The notes beneath the pieces were generated by a model. It was given only the letters and a program-made list of their open reading frames with translations, searched no databases and had not been told where the DNA came from. This document shows, piece by piece, positions 1 through 8,795 of a stretch of 64,000 nt of DNA. This DNA comes from Synergistaceae bacterium UBA6101 (GTDB lineage Bacteria; Synergistota; Synergistia; Synergistales; Synergistaceae): contig DIWR01000025.1 of the NCBI GenBank assembly GCA_002428495.1, forward strand, positions 1 to 64,000, in the 5' to 3' direction. How positions within the stretch are numbered: the stretch's first letter is position 1; every line of letters starts with the position of its first letter. The position numbers and the translations under genes are program-made.

Positions 1-297
1 CCCGGACCTGGATAACGTCCAGGAATCCGGGGTATTATTTTTTTGCACTAAAGACAAGCAGCCGGGGACTCTCTGAGGCTCTGAAGTTTACTGTGCAGGG
101 GCAATGTTGTTTTGTTCCAGACGTAAGCTGTCCGGCAGATCTTTGCTCCACGGCAGCAGCGTGTGATAGTTTTCTTTAGGAATGTTGGGCATGGTCTCAA
201 ATATGTATTTGAGATATTCAAAGGGCCTGAGCCGGTTTTCCTTCGCCGTCTCAATGATGGAGTAGATCATTGAACTGGCCTTTGCTCCCTTTGGTGT
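1..297 (-). pseudogene. IS66-family transposase 3' fragment (older copy)
   Basis: On the minus strand this encodes only the last ~70 residues of an IS66 TnpC (from TPKGAKASSMIY to the stop at 88). It matches 313-602 at a fixed offset of 312 bases with scattered differences, so the two are separate copies of one element. Homology stops at about 296, where a GTAAGCG end typical of IS66 inverted repeats begins. The newer copy therefore appears inserted in the tnpC of this one, in the same orientation. The outermost end of this copy lies to the left of the window. Confidence 0.8.
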
Positions 298-1262
298 GTA
301 AGCGTCAAATACCCCGGACCTGGATAACGTCCAGAAATCCGGGATATTATTTTTTTGCACTAAAGACAAGCAGCCGGGGACTCTCTGAGGCTCAGAAGTT
401 TACTGTGCAGGGTCGATGTTGTTTTGTTCCAGACGTAAGCTGTCCGGCAGATCTTTGCTCCACGGCAGCAGCGTGTGATACTCCTCTTTAGGAATGTTGG
501 GCATGGTCTCAAATATGTATTTGAGATATTCAAAGGGCCTGAGCCGGTTTTCCTTCGCCGTCTCAATGATGGAGTAGATCATTGAACTGGCTTTTGCTCC
601 CTTAGGAGTACAGCAGAAGAGCCAGTTCTTTCTGCCTATGACAAAGGGTTTTATACTGCGTTCCGCTCTGTTGTTGGAGAGTTCAAGTCTGCCGTCAAGA
701 TAGAAGGCCTCAAGGTATGGTCTCTGTTCCAATGCGTAGTGCAGGGCTTTGCCAAGTGCGGATTTCGGCAGGGCACAGACAGAGGAAGCCCATGCAAAGA
801 AGGCCTCTGAGACAGGCTTGCTTTGTTCAGCGCGCTTTTTATGACGTTCTTCAGGAGTGAGCTGCTCATATTCCCGTTCCAGAGCAAATAGTCTGTCGCA
901 GAATTCAAGTCCTTTCTGCGAGACGCTGTTTGTCTTTTCTTCAGGAGGGGCAGCCTCCACCGCCTCGTGGAATTTTCTTCTCGCATGGGCCCAGCATCCG
1001 CAGAGATGAATGTCTTTCTGCAGTGTCTTGTAGCCCGAATAGCCGTCTGTATGGAGGTATCCTTTGAAGTCTTCAAGAAATCTTTTAGGATGGGAGCTTG
1101 ATCTGGTCTCCTGATATTCATACAGGACAGAAGGTGTTTTCGTATATCTTCCTGTACGGTAGAGCCACATGAATGATTTCCTGTGGGATGATCTGCCCGG
1201 TTCTTTCAGTACCTGTACCACAGTCTCATCCGCATGGAGTATTTCTTCTTGAATCAGCCTCT
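298..1262 (-). mobile_element. Truncated IS66-family element (newer copy)
   Basis: The tnpC-proximal end starts at 298 with GTAAGCGTCAAAT, the usual IS66 terminal signature, followed by a subterminal hairpin (313-343) and the transposase 3' half. Homology to IS66 TnpC can be followed to about 1262 and then stops. tnpA, tnpB, the tnpC 5' half and the other inverted repeat are missing, so the element cannot move by itself. Confidence 0.75.
313..356 (+). terminator. Hairpin plus T-tract inside the IS66 end
   Basis: CCCGGACCTGGA, a 5-nt loop, then TCCAGAAATCCGGG form a nearly continuous stem, followed by a T-run at 350-356. The older IS66 copy has the same structure at 1-44 (TCCAGGAATCCGGG arm, then T-run). 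In plus-strand orientation this is a rho-independent terminator pointing into the element, which would stop outside transcription from entering the transposase gene antisense. Confidence 0.5.
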
Positions 1263-1326
1263 GCCTCATCTGTCCGTCCCCTCGCGGGTGTGAGTAGATT
1301 CCTCTGAGTATAGCACACGGAGCCAT
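400..1326 (-). pseudogene. tnpC: IS66 TnpC, C-terminal half
   Basis: This 308-codon open frame holds the DDE catalytic core and C-terminal region of an IS66 transposase. ILHADETVVQVL carries the first Asp region, and FYLDGRLELSNNRAERSIKPF is the Glu-containing NNRAER region. The C-terminal IS66 tail (TPKGAKASSMIYSIIETAKE) is complete. A full TnpC has about 500-530 residues, so the N-terminal zinc-finger/HTH part is absent. The first ~20 codons of the frame (before QRLIQEEILHADE) do not look like IS66 and come from the junction. It is a decayed remnant with no start signal I trust. Confidence 0.8.
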
Positions 1327-1958
1327 GATACCAGCAAGGCTGTGGGATCTTTTCCGCGAACCCCTTTATAAAATGTTTCCAAAGCCTCAGGAAAAATGTG
1401 AAAATGTCCTTTTATACAGAAACAGAGAGGATCGCGAACCAGATTCGGCAAAGCAGCGGGTAAAATAAGAATCTGTATATTCATCGAAGTGTAGTGTATA
1501 CAAGACAGCAAGCTATGTTGACTGTAAGGATAGTGAATAACAATTGGCTTTCCCTTCACAGAGTTATGAATAGCAGAACAGCTGCCAAATCTGACGAAAT
1601 TATTCGTCATGTCGACAATAATATTTTATTGGCACTTTCATTTGGGAACACTTACATTTGGGTATGACACAATGCGTCATATTGACATCCACTAAAACCG
1701 ATGTTAACATACATATTAATGTAATATCAGACTTATTGTCTATATTGCAGACAAAAAGTCTGATATGCCGCCAATAGATTTGCGCTTCGCATTTAACACA
1801 TGGTTTTGATGAAATCACACGAGCATTTTTTTCGGAATTGCCATAATAATCGCTGAAAGCCTGAAATCAGGTTAGGGGGGAGTGGAACGAATGGAATAAG
1901 GGCGGTAAAAACTCGGGCGTTAATCGGAGAGCGTATTTCAGAGAAAAGGAGAGAGCTG
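1327..1958. other. Gene-free junction between IS66 remnant and catabolic operon
   Basis: No convincing gene is present; the frame at 1266-1610 (minus) has no recognisable domain and no good start. The stretch contains ACACTTACATTTGGGTA at 1648-1664, which recurs exactly at 12730-12746 beside the helicase remnant. It also holds a long hairpin (1724-1766) and presumably the promoter of the 1959 operon, although no clean -35/-10 pair is visible. It probably marks the left edge of the island. Confidence 0.5.
1724..1766. promoter_or_regulatory. 18-bp hairpin/palindrome upstream of the island operon
   Basis: Left arm ATATCAGACTTATTGTCT (1724-1741) and right arm AGACAAAAAGTCTGATAT (1749-1766) pair at 17 of 18 positions around a 7-nt loop (ATATTGC). 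It lies about 190 bases before the flavoenzyme start. There is no T-tract, so it could be an operator (for example for the island's IclR regulator), a leader RNA structure or the end of a mobile element. Confidence 0.45.
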
Positions 1959-3914
1959 ATGATGGAATACAATGCTTTATTTTCAAAAGGGAACATCGGA
2001 AAAGTAACCATAAGAAACAGGTCCGTCATGTCCCCCATGAGCACAGAAACGGCCGAAACCAATGGAGAGGCTTCCATTCAGACGATCCGTTATTATGAAG
2101 AAAGAGCCAAGGGTGGGATCGGATTGATCATCACCGAATTTATTGCGGTGGACGATCAGTATGGGATAGCGGTAAATAATCAACTCAGCCTGACCCAAAA
2201 CAACCATGTCAAAAGCTTTGAAAAATTAGCGGAAGCGGTTCACAGGCACAATGCTAAAATATTCGCGCAATTGTACCATGGCGGCAATATGTGCGACCCA
2301 GATATTACGGGGAATCAAAATGTCTCTGCCAGCAACGTGGCGACATATCCGGATCGCAGACCCCGCCCGTTGAAGGGATGGGAGATTGCGGAGCTGGTCC
2401 AAAAATTTACAGATTCTGCTTTGAGGGCTCAAAAAGCGGGTTTTGACGGCGTAGAGGTGCATGCAGCCCACGGCTATTTGTTGGCGCAGTTTTTGAGCAA
2501 ATATTACAATAAACGGGTCGACGAGTATGGCGGAAACTTTGAGAACAGAATACGGTTTTTGGATGAAATCGTGCGGGGGATCCGTGCAGCGGTGGGAACT
2601 GGTTTTGGAATCACCGTACGTTTCTCCGGGGACGAGATGGCTCAACAGTTAAGTCCCGATCATATGACGCTTGAAGACGGCGTGCGGATCGCCCGGTATC
2701 TTGAAGCCAGTGGTTGCGTGGATGCTCTGAACATATCTAACGGAAATGCCTTTAATCCCAATCCGAACTGTGACCCCTATTCCTATCAGCCAGGCTGGAA
2801 AAAGCATGTGGCAAAAACGATCAAGGAATCGGTGTGCCTTCCTGTGATTGCAACCAATACGATCAAAACCCCTGATTTCGCCGAACAAATGCTTCAGGAA
2901 GGAGTCTGTGATTTCGTGGGGCTTGGGCGCTCCCAGTTAGCCGACCCTGAATTCATGAAAAAGGCGAAGCAGGGTAGGGAAAAAGAGATTCGGACGTGCA
3001 TTGGCTGCATGTATTGCCGCGAGACGATGGGGACCGGCATTTCGGTCCGCTGTGCAATCAATCCCCGCTTATCTAACGAGTCTGTTTATACAGGAGCGAT
3101 AAAGGACGGCAACCACAGGTCCGTCGCGGTCGTGGGCGCAGGCCCTGCGGGGTTGGAAGCGGCGAGGGTGCTTGCGGAGCGCAACTTTAAGGTCACGCTC
3201 TTTGAAAAAAAAGATCGGGTCGGAGGGACTTTGAACGTGGGAGCTAAGCCCCCTTTCAAAGAAAAGATAACCTGTCTGACGGAAACTTTGAAAATTCAGG
3301 CTGAAAAAGCGGGGGTGGAATTCAAATTACATACGGAGGCCACGCCCGAAACCATCAAAGAGATCGATCCGGTCGGGGTCTTTATTGCTTCGGGAGCCGT
3401 ACCCATCAGGCCCAATATCCCCGGCATAGACTTGCCAAACGTCCACATAGCCGAATCTGTGATTGAAAACGACATAGAACTCCCAGGTTCAGTCGCGGTG
3501 ATCGGCACAGGGATGACGGGTCTTGAAACGGCGGAGATATTAGGGGGAAAAGGGAGCCGGCTAACGCTTGTCGAAATGCTGCCAGCAATCGGTCCTGGTT
3601 TGTTTCCGGTGCTGCTGAATGATATTGCGGGCAGGCTGAAGGAATTCAGTCCGGCGATTTATGCCGGCCATAAATTGATCGGGATCGACGAGGAAGGCAT
3701 TTTGCTCGAAAATGTGAAAAACGGAGAAAAAGTCCGGCTGAAAGTGGATCATGTGGTACTGTCTTTGGGTTTGTCACCGAAAAAAGGCTTTGTCGAGGCA
3801 TTTGAAAGCGCTTTTGATCCTGTGATACCGGTAGGGGATGCGGTGAAAGGCGGACGCATTTATCATGCGATGAAAGACGGCTTTACGAAGGCATATGCTT
3901 TTGATCCGAATTGA
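1959..3914 (+). CDS. NADH:flavin oxidoreductase / enoate reductase-like Fe-S flavoenzyme
   Basis: At 651 residues this has the length and layout of the 2,4-dienoyl-CoA reductase/enoate reductase family. An OYE-type TIM barrel (about 1-340; HAAHGYLLAQFLS and the YGGNFENR motif) is followed by Cys ligands C-x2-C-x2-C-x11-C (CIGCMYC...VRC), then an FAD/NAD(P) module with two Rossmann motifs (VAVVGAGPAGLEAA and VAVIGTGMTGLETA). Family members reduce C=C bonds of 2-enoates or enoyl-CoAs using FMN, FAD and one 4Fe-4S cluster. An AAAAGGA ribosome site precedes ATG 1959; ATG 1962 is also possible. It opens the gene run with buk, ptb and the oxidoreductase, so it may regenerate NAD by reducing an unsaturated acid. 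The substrate cannot be read from sequence. Confidence 0.85.
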   Translation: MMEYNALFSKGNIGKVTIRNRSVMSPMSTETAETNGEASIQTIRYYEERAKGGIGLIITEFIAVDDQYGIAVNNQLSLTQNNHVKSFEKLAEAVHRHNAKIFAQLYHGGNMCDPDITGNQNVSASNVATYPDRRPRPLKGWEIAELVQKFTDSALRAQKAGFDGVEVHAAHGYLLAQFLSKYYNKRVDEYGGNFENRIRFLDEIVRGIRAAVGTGFGITVRFSGDEMAQQLSPDHMTLEDGVRIARYLEASGCVDALNISNGNAFNPNPNCDPYSYQPGWKKHVAKTIKESVCLPVIATNTIKTPDFAEQMLQEGVCDFVGLGRSQLADPEFMKKAKQGREKEIRTCIGCMYCRETMGTGISVRCAINPRLSNESVYTGAIKDGNHRSVAVVGAGPAGLEAARVLAERNFKVTLFEKKDRVGGTLNVGAKPPFKEKITCLTETLKIQAEKAGVEFKLHTEATPETIKEIDPVGVFIASGAVPIRPNIPGIDLPNVHIAESVIENDIELPGSVAVIGTGMTGLETAEILGGKGSRLTLVEMLPAIGPGLFPVLLNDIAGRLKEFSPAIYAGHKLIGIDEEGILLENVKNGEKVRLKVDHVVLSLGLSPKKGFVEAFESAFDPVIPVGDAVKGGRIYHAMKDGFTKAYAFDPN

Positions 3915-4044
3915 ACGGATAACCGGCGTCCTCTAATCTTGTATATTTAAGTCCATGGGCGTTCTAGTGCCCATATGGCTACGACATGAAGCTTCATTTA
4001 CGATGGAACTTCGCATCAGACATACGTGAAGAGAGGGACTGAGT

Positions 4045-5139
4045 ATGTATCAGATATTGACGCTTAATCTGGGAACGACATCGTCAAAGGTAGGGTTTTT
4101 CCATGATGAGAAAATAATAGACAAAAGAAATATCGCCCATTTCAATGACGACATTACTCGATATCCGACGATGGAACTGCAAGTAAAGTATCGGAAAGAC
4201 CTGATACTGAAATGGCTGGAAGAGATCGGGGGAAGCATGAGCGGGATAGATGCCATAGGCCTGAGGGTCGGAGCGGCACTTCCCCAGGAAGTCGGGGGAG
4301 GCACTTTCCTGGTCGGGGGAGAACTTGAAAAAGATCTCCGCGGGAATTTCGTGGCGGATCGGCCCCTGAGCCATGGCATCGAAATAGTGCTGTCGCTGGC
4401 TGAGGCTTTGTCGCAGGGGCATGATATTCCGTTGTATGTGGTCGATCCGGCGACAATCAATGAAATGATTCCTGAAGCAAGGGTAGCCGGGCATCCATTA
4501 TTCGTGAGAGACACCATGTTTCATGCTTTGAATCAAAAAATGGTTGCGCGGAAGATTGCCGGCGAGCGCCTGGCGAAAAAATATGAGGAATGCGATATGA
4601 TCATCGCCCATCTGGGTGGAGGCGTTTCCGTGGCGGTCCATGAAAAAGGCAGAGTGATCGATACGAATAACTGCGGCGGGGAAGAAGGCAGTTTTTCGCC
4701 GGCAAGAACCGGTTATCTGCCGGTGCGGCAGGTGATCCAGTTGTGCTACAGCGGCAAATACAGCCTGGAAGAAGCCTTGGAGCTGACAATGGGAAAGGGG
4801 GGAGTTTTCGCTTATCTCGGAACTTCCGATATGCGCGAAGTCGAAAAGCGGATAGAAGGCGGCGATGAGTACGCCGAGCTGATTTACAAGTCTATGGCAT
4901 ATCGTGTGGCGAAAGAAATAGGCGCGGGCGCGGCGGTGCTGAAGGGCAAAGTCGATGCGATCATTATTACGGGTGGTCTGGCGAATTCGCATAGATTTTC
5001 AGATTTGATCCAAGAGAGGGTCGCCGCGTTTGCTCCCGTATTTGTCTTTCCGGGAGATTTGGAGAGCGAAGCACTGGCGGCTGGAATTCTGCGCGTATTG
5101 CGCGGCGAGGAACAGCTGCAGAAATACCCTAAACTATAA
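4045..5139 (+). CDS. buk: Butyrate kinase (branched-chain acyl kinase)
   Basis: This acetokinase-family protein of 364 residues (usual Buk length ~355-360) starts with the phosphate-binding LTLNLGTTSSKVGFF motif and contains the adenosine-side IAHLGGGVSVAVH and IIITGGLANS motifs. It makes ATP from acyl phosphate and ADP in the cytoplasm, acting on butyryl-, isobutyryl- or isovaleryl-phosphate. It lies 25 bases before ptb, so both steps acyl-CoA to acyl-P to acid plus ATP are encoded together. The 130-base gap after the flavoenzyme holds a small ATGGGC/GCCCAT hairpin (3955-3974). The start is ATG after AAGAGAGGGACTGAGT. Chain-length preference is not predictable. Confidence 0.93.
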   Translation: MYQILTLNLGTTSSKVGFFHDEKIIDKRNIAHFNDDITRYPTMELQVKYRKDLILKWLEEIGGSMSGIDAIGLRVGAALPQEVGGGTFLVGGELEKDLRGNFVADRPLSHGIEIVLSLAEALSQGHDIPLYVVDPATINEMIPEARVAGHPLFVRDTMFHALNQKMVARKIAGERLAKKYEECDMIIAHLGGGVSVAVHEKGRVIDTNNCGGEEGSFSPARTGYLPVRQVIQLCYSGKYSLEEALELTMGKGGVFAYLGTSDMREVEKRIEGGDEYAELIYKSMAYRVAKEIGAGAAVLKGKVDAIIITGGLANSHRFSDLIQERVAAFAPVFVFPGDLESEALAAGILRVLRGEEQLQKYPKL

Positions 5140-5164
5140 TACCGCATTGGGAGAAGGAAATTTT

Positions 5165-6070
5165 ATGATTTATAAATCTTTTGAAGAACTTTTTAGTAGA
5201 CTGAGCGTCGATCTTCCGCCGAAAAGGCTGGCGGTTGCCGCCGCTGACGATGAACACACACTCAGAGCCGTCTTTCAGGCTAGAAACGAAGGGGTCATAG
5301 AGCCGTTTTTGGTTGGAAACAGGGATAGAATCAAGAAAATCATTGCCGGTTTGGATGAGAAAATATCGGATGACGCCATCTTCCCGGAAGATAACGCCAA
5401 TCAAGCCGCCGAGACAGCCGTACGTCTGGTCAGGGAAGGCAAGGCGGACTTTTTGATGAAAGGCCTCATGCAAACCGCCGATATGATCCGCGCCGTGCTG
5501 AATAAGGAACACGGATTGATGGAGGGCGACCTGGTTTCCTTGTTCGTAATTGCTGAAATTCCCAAATACCACAAGTTGCTGGCAATGTCGGACAGCGGGA
5601 TTGTCAATCATCCGACGCTGGACCAAAAGAAACATATCATTATCAATTCGGTTCGTACTCTGAAAGCACTTGGCTATGACAACCCGAAAGTCGCGGTTCT
5701 GGCCGCGGTGGAAAAAGTGAATCCCAAAATGCAGGAAACCGTCGATGCGGAGGCGCTCGCTGACATGAACCGCAGGAACGAGATCAGCGACTGTATCGTT
5801 GAAGGGCCGCTGTCATTTGATATCGCACTGAGCTCGGAAGTCGCAAAGATAAAAGGGGTGGAAAGCAGGGTCGCTGGGGATCCAGATCTGTTGATATGGC
5901 CGGATGTGGTGTCGGGAAACATAGCGGCCAAGGCGCTGGAACAATTTGCGGATATGAAGACGATCGTGATAGCGGTCGGCGCAAAGGTGCCGTTGGTGAT
6001 TACTTCAAGAGGAGCTACGGTGGAAAGCAAATACGTATCGATCAAAGCAGCCGCTTTGATGACGATGTGA
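5165..6070 (+). CDS. ptb: Phosphate butyryltransferase
   Basis: The product has 301 residues, the normal length for the PTA/PTB family. It reads MIYKSFEELFSRL... with the family segments KRLAVAAADDEHTLRAV near the N-terminus, DFLMKGLMQTADMIRAVL, and EGPLSFDIALS in the second half. It converts acyl-CoA and Pi to acyl-phosphate and CoA. I chose ATG 5165, preceded by GGGAGAAGGAAA, because an upstream extension would overlap buk and has no homology. With Buk it forms a substrate-level phosphorylation unit for the acyl-CoA made by the downstream oxidoreductase. Confidence 0.93.
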   Translation: MIYKSFEELFSRLSVDLPPKRLAVAAADDEHTLRAVFQARNEGVIEPFLVGNRDRIKKIIAGLDEKISDDAIFPEDNANQAAETAVRLVREGKADFLMKGLMQTADMIRAVLNKEHGLMEGDLVSLFVIAEIPKYHKLLAMSDSGIVNHPTLDQKKHIIINSVRTLKALGYDNPKVAVLAAVEKVNPKMQETVDAEALADMNRRNEISDCIVEGPLSFDIALSSEVAKIKGVESRVAGDPDLLIWPDVVSGNIAAKALEQFADMKTIVIAVGAKVPLVITSRGATVESKYVSIKAAALMTM

Positions 6071-6137
6071 TTTTGTCGGTTTTGTTTCAGTTCATTCACG
6101 GATTTTTCGGGATTGAACTTACTGGGAGGTCGGTAAA

Positions 6138-6350
6138 ATGTTCCGTTTAAAAATCAACAGCGAAATCTGCAAGGGGTGCCTGTATTGCGTTAAAAACTGC
6201 AGCAAACAAGTCTTTCAGCTATCCGGGCGCTCCAATTCCAGGGGGTACCAATATGTTGAAGCATCCAACGCCGGGAATTGCATCGGATGCAAAATATGCA
6301 CCTTGATGTGCCCGGATGCCGCAATCGAGTTATTTGAAGTGGAGGAGTGA
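6138..6350 (+). CDS. korD: Small 2x[4Fe-4S] ferredoxin, delta subunit of 2-oxoacid oxidoreductase
   Basis: This 70-residue protein has two clusters of the C-x2-C-x2-C-x3-C type: CKGCLYCVKNC and CIGCKICTLMC, each with its partner Cys-Pro-like region. It matches the separate delta (ferredoxin) subunit found in archaeal and anaerobic VOR/KOR/POR complexes and passes electrons from the TPP subunit to external ferredoxin. GGGAGG sits upstream of ATG 6138. Its stop overlaps the ribosome-binding region of the next gene, so the four subunits are likely translationally coupled. Confidence 0.9.
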   Translation: MFRLKINSEICKGCLYCVKNCSKQVFQLSGRSNSRGYQYVEASNAGNCIGCKICTLMCPDAAIELFEVEE

Positions 6351-6355
6351 TTATT

Positions 6356-7417
6356 GTGGAAAAGAAGTATATGAAAGGCAGCGAAGCGATCGCCGAAGCC
6401 GCCATTAGAGCGGGCTGCCGCTTTTATGCTGGATATCCGATCACCCCCCAGACAGAGATTATGGAGTATTTTGCACGCCGCCTGCCAGAAGTAGAGGGGG
6501 TATTTATCCAGGGAGAAAGCGAGCTTGCCAGCATCAGTATGGTACATGGGGCGGCCGCGGCGGGTGTACGGGCCATGACCTCCTCTTCCGGGCCGGGTTT
6601 GAGCCTGAAAGCGGAAGGGCTTTCCGGGCTTGCCGGCATGCACATCCCCGCCGTCATCTGCAACGCTATGCGTGGCGGACCGACTACGGGCTCGATCCAG
6701 GGATCCCAATCGGACTATTTTCAGGCGACAAAGGCGGCCGGGCACGGCGGCTTTCAAATGATTGTTTTCGCCCCATCCAATCTGCAGGAGGCGGTGGATT
6801 TTACCTATCGGGCGTTCGGGTTGGCTGAACGCGACTGCAACCCGGTGCTACTTCTCGTCGATGGGTATATCGTCACCATGATGGAGGCTGTCGAACTGCC
6901 CGAATTCATGGAAGTTGACTATAACAGCAGACCATGGGCGGTCCGGGGCAAGGGAGAAGGGCCAAGGCGGGTAGTGTCGTCAGGAAGCCTGGCACCGGAA
7001 TCCGTTGAGCAGGAAGACATCAATATGGCAAAAATGCACGACGTCTGGGCCAAAAACGATGTTCTGGTCGAAAAATATCGGACGAGCGACGCGGAGCTTA
7101 TCGTAGCTGCTTTCGGCACGGCGGCGCGCATCGCGCGGGGGTCCGTGGACGAGATGCGGGAAGAAGGCTACAAGGTCGGCATGATACGCCCGATTACCGT
7201 AAACCCTTTCCCGTACGAGGCGTTCGAACAGCTCGACGTTTCAAAAGTAAAATGCGTATTGGATGTGGAAATGGCGATTCCCGCCCAGATGGTTTACGAT
7301 GTCAGGCTGGGAGTAAATGGAAAAATTCCCGTATCCACCTACTGCCGTTCGGGCGGCATGCTCGTCAAGAGCGACGAATTGATCGCCAGAGCCAAGAAGC
7401 TGTATGAAAGGACATGA
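6356..7417 (+). CDS. korA: 2-oxoacid:ferredoxin oxidoreductase, alpha subunit
   Basis: This is the pyrimidine-binding/transketolase-like subunit of ~353 residues. FYAGYPITPQTEIMEYF is the hallmark YPITPxTE motif, followed by ESELASISMVHGAAAAG and TSSSGPGLSLKAEGL. The complex oxidatively decarboxylates a 2-oxoacid to acyl-CoA plus CO2 while reducing ferredoxin. GTG 6356 is preferred because GGAGGA at 6341-6346 lies nine bases upstream; GTG 6347 would have no spacing to it. The subunit set (delta, alpha, beta, gamma as separate genes) fits VOR/KOR/IOR-type enzymes. With Ptb/Buk next door, branched-chain 2-oxoacids, 2-oxobutyrate or 2-oxoglutarate are candidate substrates. Confidence 0.88.
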   Translation: MEKKYMKGSEAIAEAAIRAGCRFYAGYPITPQTEIMEYFARRLPEVEGVFIQGESELASISMVHGAAAAGVRAMTSSSGPGLSLKAEGLSGLAGMHIPAVICNAMRGGPTTGSIQGSQSDYFQATKAAGHGGFQMIVFAPSNLQEAVDFTYRAFGLAERDCNPVLLLVDGYIVTMMEAVELPEFMEVDYNSRPWAVRGKGEGPRRVVSSGSLAPESVEQEDINMAKMHDVWAKNDVLVEKYRTSDAELIVAAFGTAARIARGSVDEMREEGYKVGMIRPITVNPFPYEAFEQLDVSKVKCVLDVEMAIPAQMVYDVRLGVNGKIPVSTYCRSGGMLVKSDELIARAKKLYERT

Positions 7418-7421
7418 TTCC

Positions 7422-8168
7422 ATGAAAACAATATATTCCAGGCCCAAAGCTCTGCTCGACGTACCGAACGCATTTTGTCCGGGCTGTAACCATTCGACTA
7501 TCATGCGACTGATTGCGGAAGTTCTGGAAGAGACGGGTCTGTCGCAAAAAGCGATTGCAGCGGTCGGCATCGGCTGCGGAGGAATGCTCGGATATTTTCT
7601 GGACTGCGACACAGTAAACGCTTTGCACGGCAGAGCACCGGCGGTCGCCACGGGAATCAAGCGCGTTCGTCCCGACAATCTTGTGTTCGCTTATCAGGGC
7701 GACGGCGATCTTGCGTCGATAGGCATGGCGGAGACGATACACGCCGCGAACAGAGGCGAGAAGATCACTATCGTTTTTGTCAACAACGTCATTTTTGGCA
7801 TGACGGGGGGGCAAATGGCCCCCACAACGCTGATCGGGCAGAATACTACGACCACGCCGGACGGAAGAAATGCGGAACTGCACGGATATCCCATCAGAGT
7901 ATGCGAATTGATCAATCAGTTGGATGCACCCGCGTATATCGCGCGCTTTGCCGTAAATACCCCGTCAAATATCATTAAAGCGAAAGCCGGGCTCAAAAAA
8001 GCGTTCGAAATCCAAATGGCGGGCAAGGGATATTCCTTCGTCGAGATACTTTCGGCTTGTCCAACAGGCTGGGGGCTTATGCCTTTGGGCAGTTTGACAG
8101 CAGTCGGCGAGAAAATGATGAAATATTTTTCTTTAGGAGTGTTGCGTTCACCGGAGGAGGGGAAATAG
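7422..8168 (+). CDS. korB: 2-oxoacid:ferredoxin oxidoreductase, beta (TPP) subunit
   Basis: About 248 residues. FCPGCNHSTI carries the N-terminal Cys pair of the proximal Fe-S site. GIGCGGMLGYF is followed by the TPP-binding YQGDGDLASIGMAE and then VNNVIFGMTGGQ, giving the GDG...NN thiamine diphosphate signature. ATG 7422 follows GAAAGGA and a four-base gap after the alpha stop; ATG 7404 would overlap alpha and adds no family sequence. This subunit forms the catalytic site and chooses the 2-oxoacid. Confidence 0.9.
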   Translation: MKTIYSRPKALLDVPNAFCPGCNHSTIMRLIAEVLEETGLSQKAIAAVGIGCGGMLGYFLDCDTVNALHGRAPAVATGIKRVRPDNLVFAYQGDGDLASIGMAETIHAANRGEKITIVFVNNVIFGMTGGQMAPTTLIGQNTTTTPDGRNAELHGYPIRVCELINQLDAPAYIARFAVNTPSNIIKAKAGLKKAFEIQMAGKGYSFVEILSACPTGWGLMPLGSLTAVGEKMMKYFSLGVLRSPEEGK

Positions 8169-8170
8169 GC

Positions 8171-8719
8171 ATGCTGAGCAGAATTATCATCTCGGGCTTC
8201 GGTGGCCAGGGCGTCATGAAGATCGGGGAAATCATCGGCCAGGGCGCTTTTGAGCAGGGAATCAAATCTACGGTGCTGCCGACCTACGGCATTGAACAAA
8301 GAGGCGGTACCGCCAATACGACAGTAGTCATTTCAGACAAGGAAATCACCGCTCCCGTGGCGGATTGTCCGGACGTAGTCTGCGCGCTGAATCAGGCGTC
8401 GGTCAATAAATATCTGAGCTCAGTCAAAAAAGGCGGCTGCCTGATTGTAAACAGCTCACAGCTCGACACGCCGATCACAAGAGAGGATATTCAAGTGATC
8501 GAAGTGCCGGCGGATGAGATCGCTCTCAAATTGGGCTCCATCAAAGTTTCCAACATCGTTATGATGGGCGCTTATCTCGGATATGCGAAAACGATTTCTC
8601 TGGATGTGCTGAGAAAGACGATGGATAAAAAGTTTACCACAAAGCAGGAGTTTGCCGAGATGAATTCAAAGGCGCTGGAGATCGGGTATTCTATCGGAAG
8701 CGGCGAAGCCGCGTCATAA
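8171..8719 (+). CDS. korC: 2-oxoacid:ferredoxin oxidoreductase, gamma subunit
   Basis: The product has 182 residues with the usual start LSRIIISGFGGQGVMKIGEI, the CoA-binding domain signature of gamma subunits, and SYGIEQRGG-like text (LPTYGIEQRGGTANTTV). It begins two bases after the beta stop with GGAGGGGAAA as ribosome site. It completes a four-subunit complex encoded delta-alpha-beta-gamma. Confidence 0.9.
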   Translation: MLSRIIISGFGGQGVMKIGEIIGQGAFEQGIKSTVLPTYGIEQRGGTANTTVVISDKEITAPVADCPDVVCALNQASVNKYLSSVKKGGCLIVNSSQLDTPITREDIQVIEVPADEIALKLGSIKVSNIVMMGAYLGYAKTISLDVLRKTMDKKFTTKQEFAEMNSKALEIGYSIGSGEAAS

Positions 8720-8795
8720 TGCCGCATGCCGCGCAAGTTAAAATCCTTTCCAAGAGAAAAGCGTAAATGTCAAGAATACAGGGGGGTATATTATT

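Noticed and set aside
1266..1610. 114-codon open frame on the minus strand upstream of tnpC
   Set aside because: No domain, no good start, and composition like junction DNA; it only extends the broken IS66 frame region.
1630..1649. TTGGCAC-N5-TTTGG, resembling a sigma-54 promoter
   Set aside because: The -12 element lacks the required GC, it is over 300 bases from the first gene, and no sigma-54 activator is encoded nearby.
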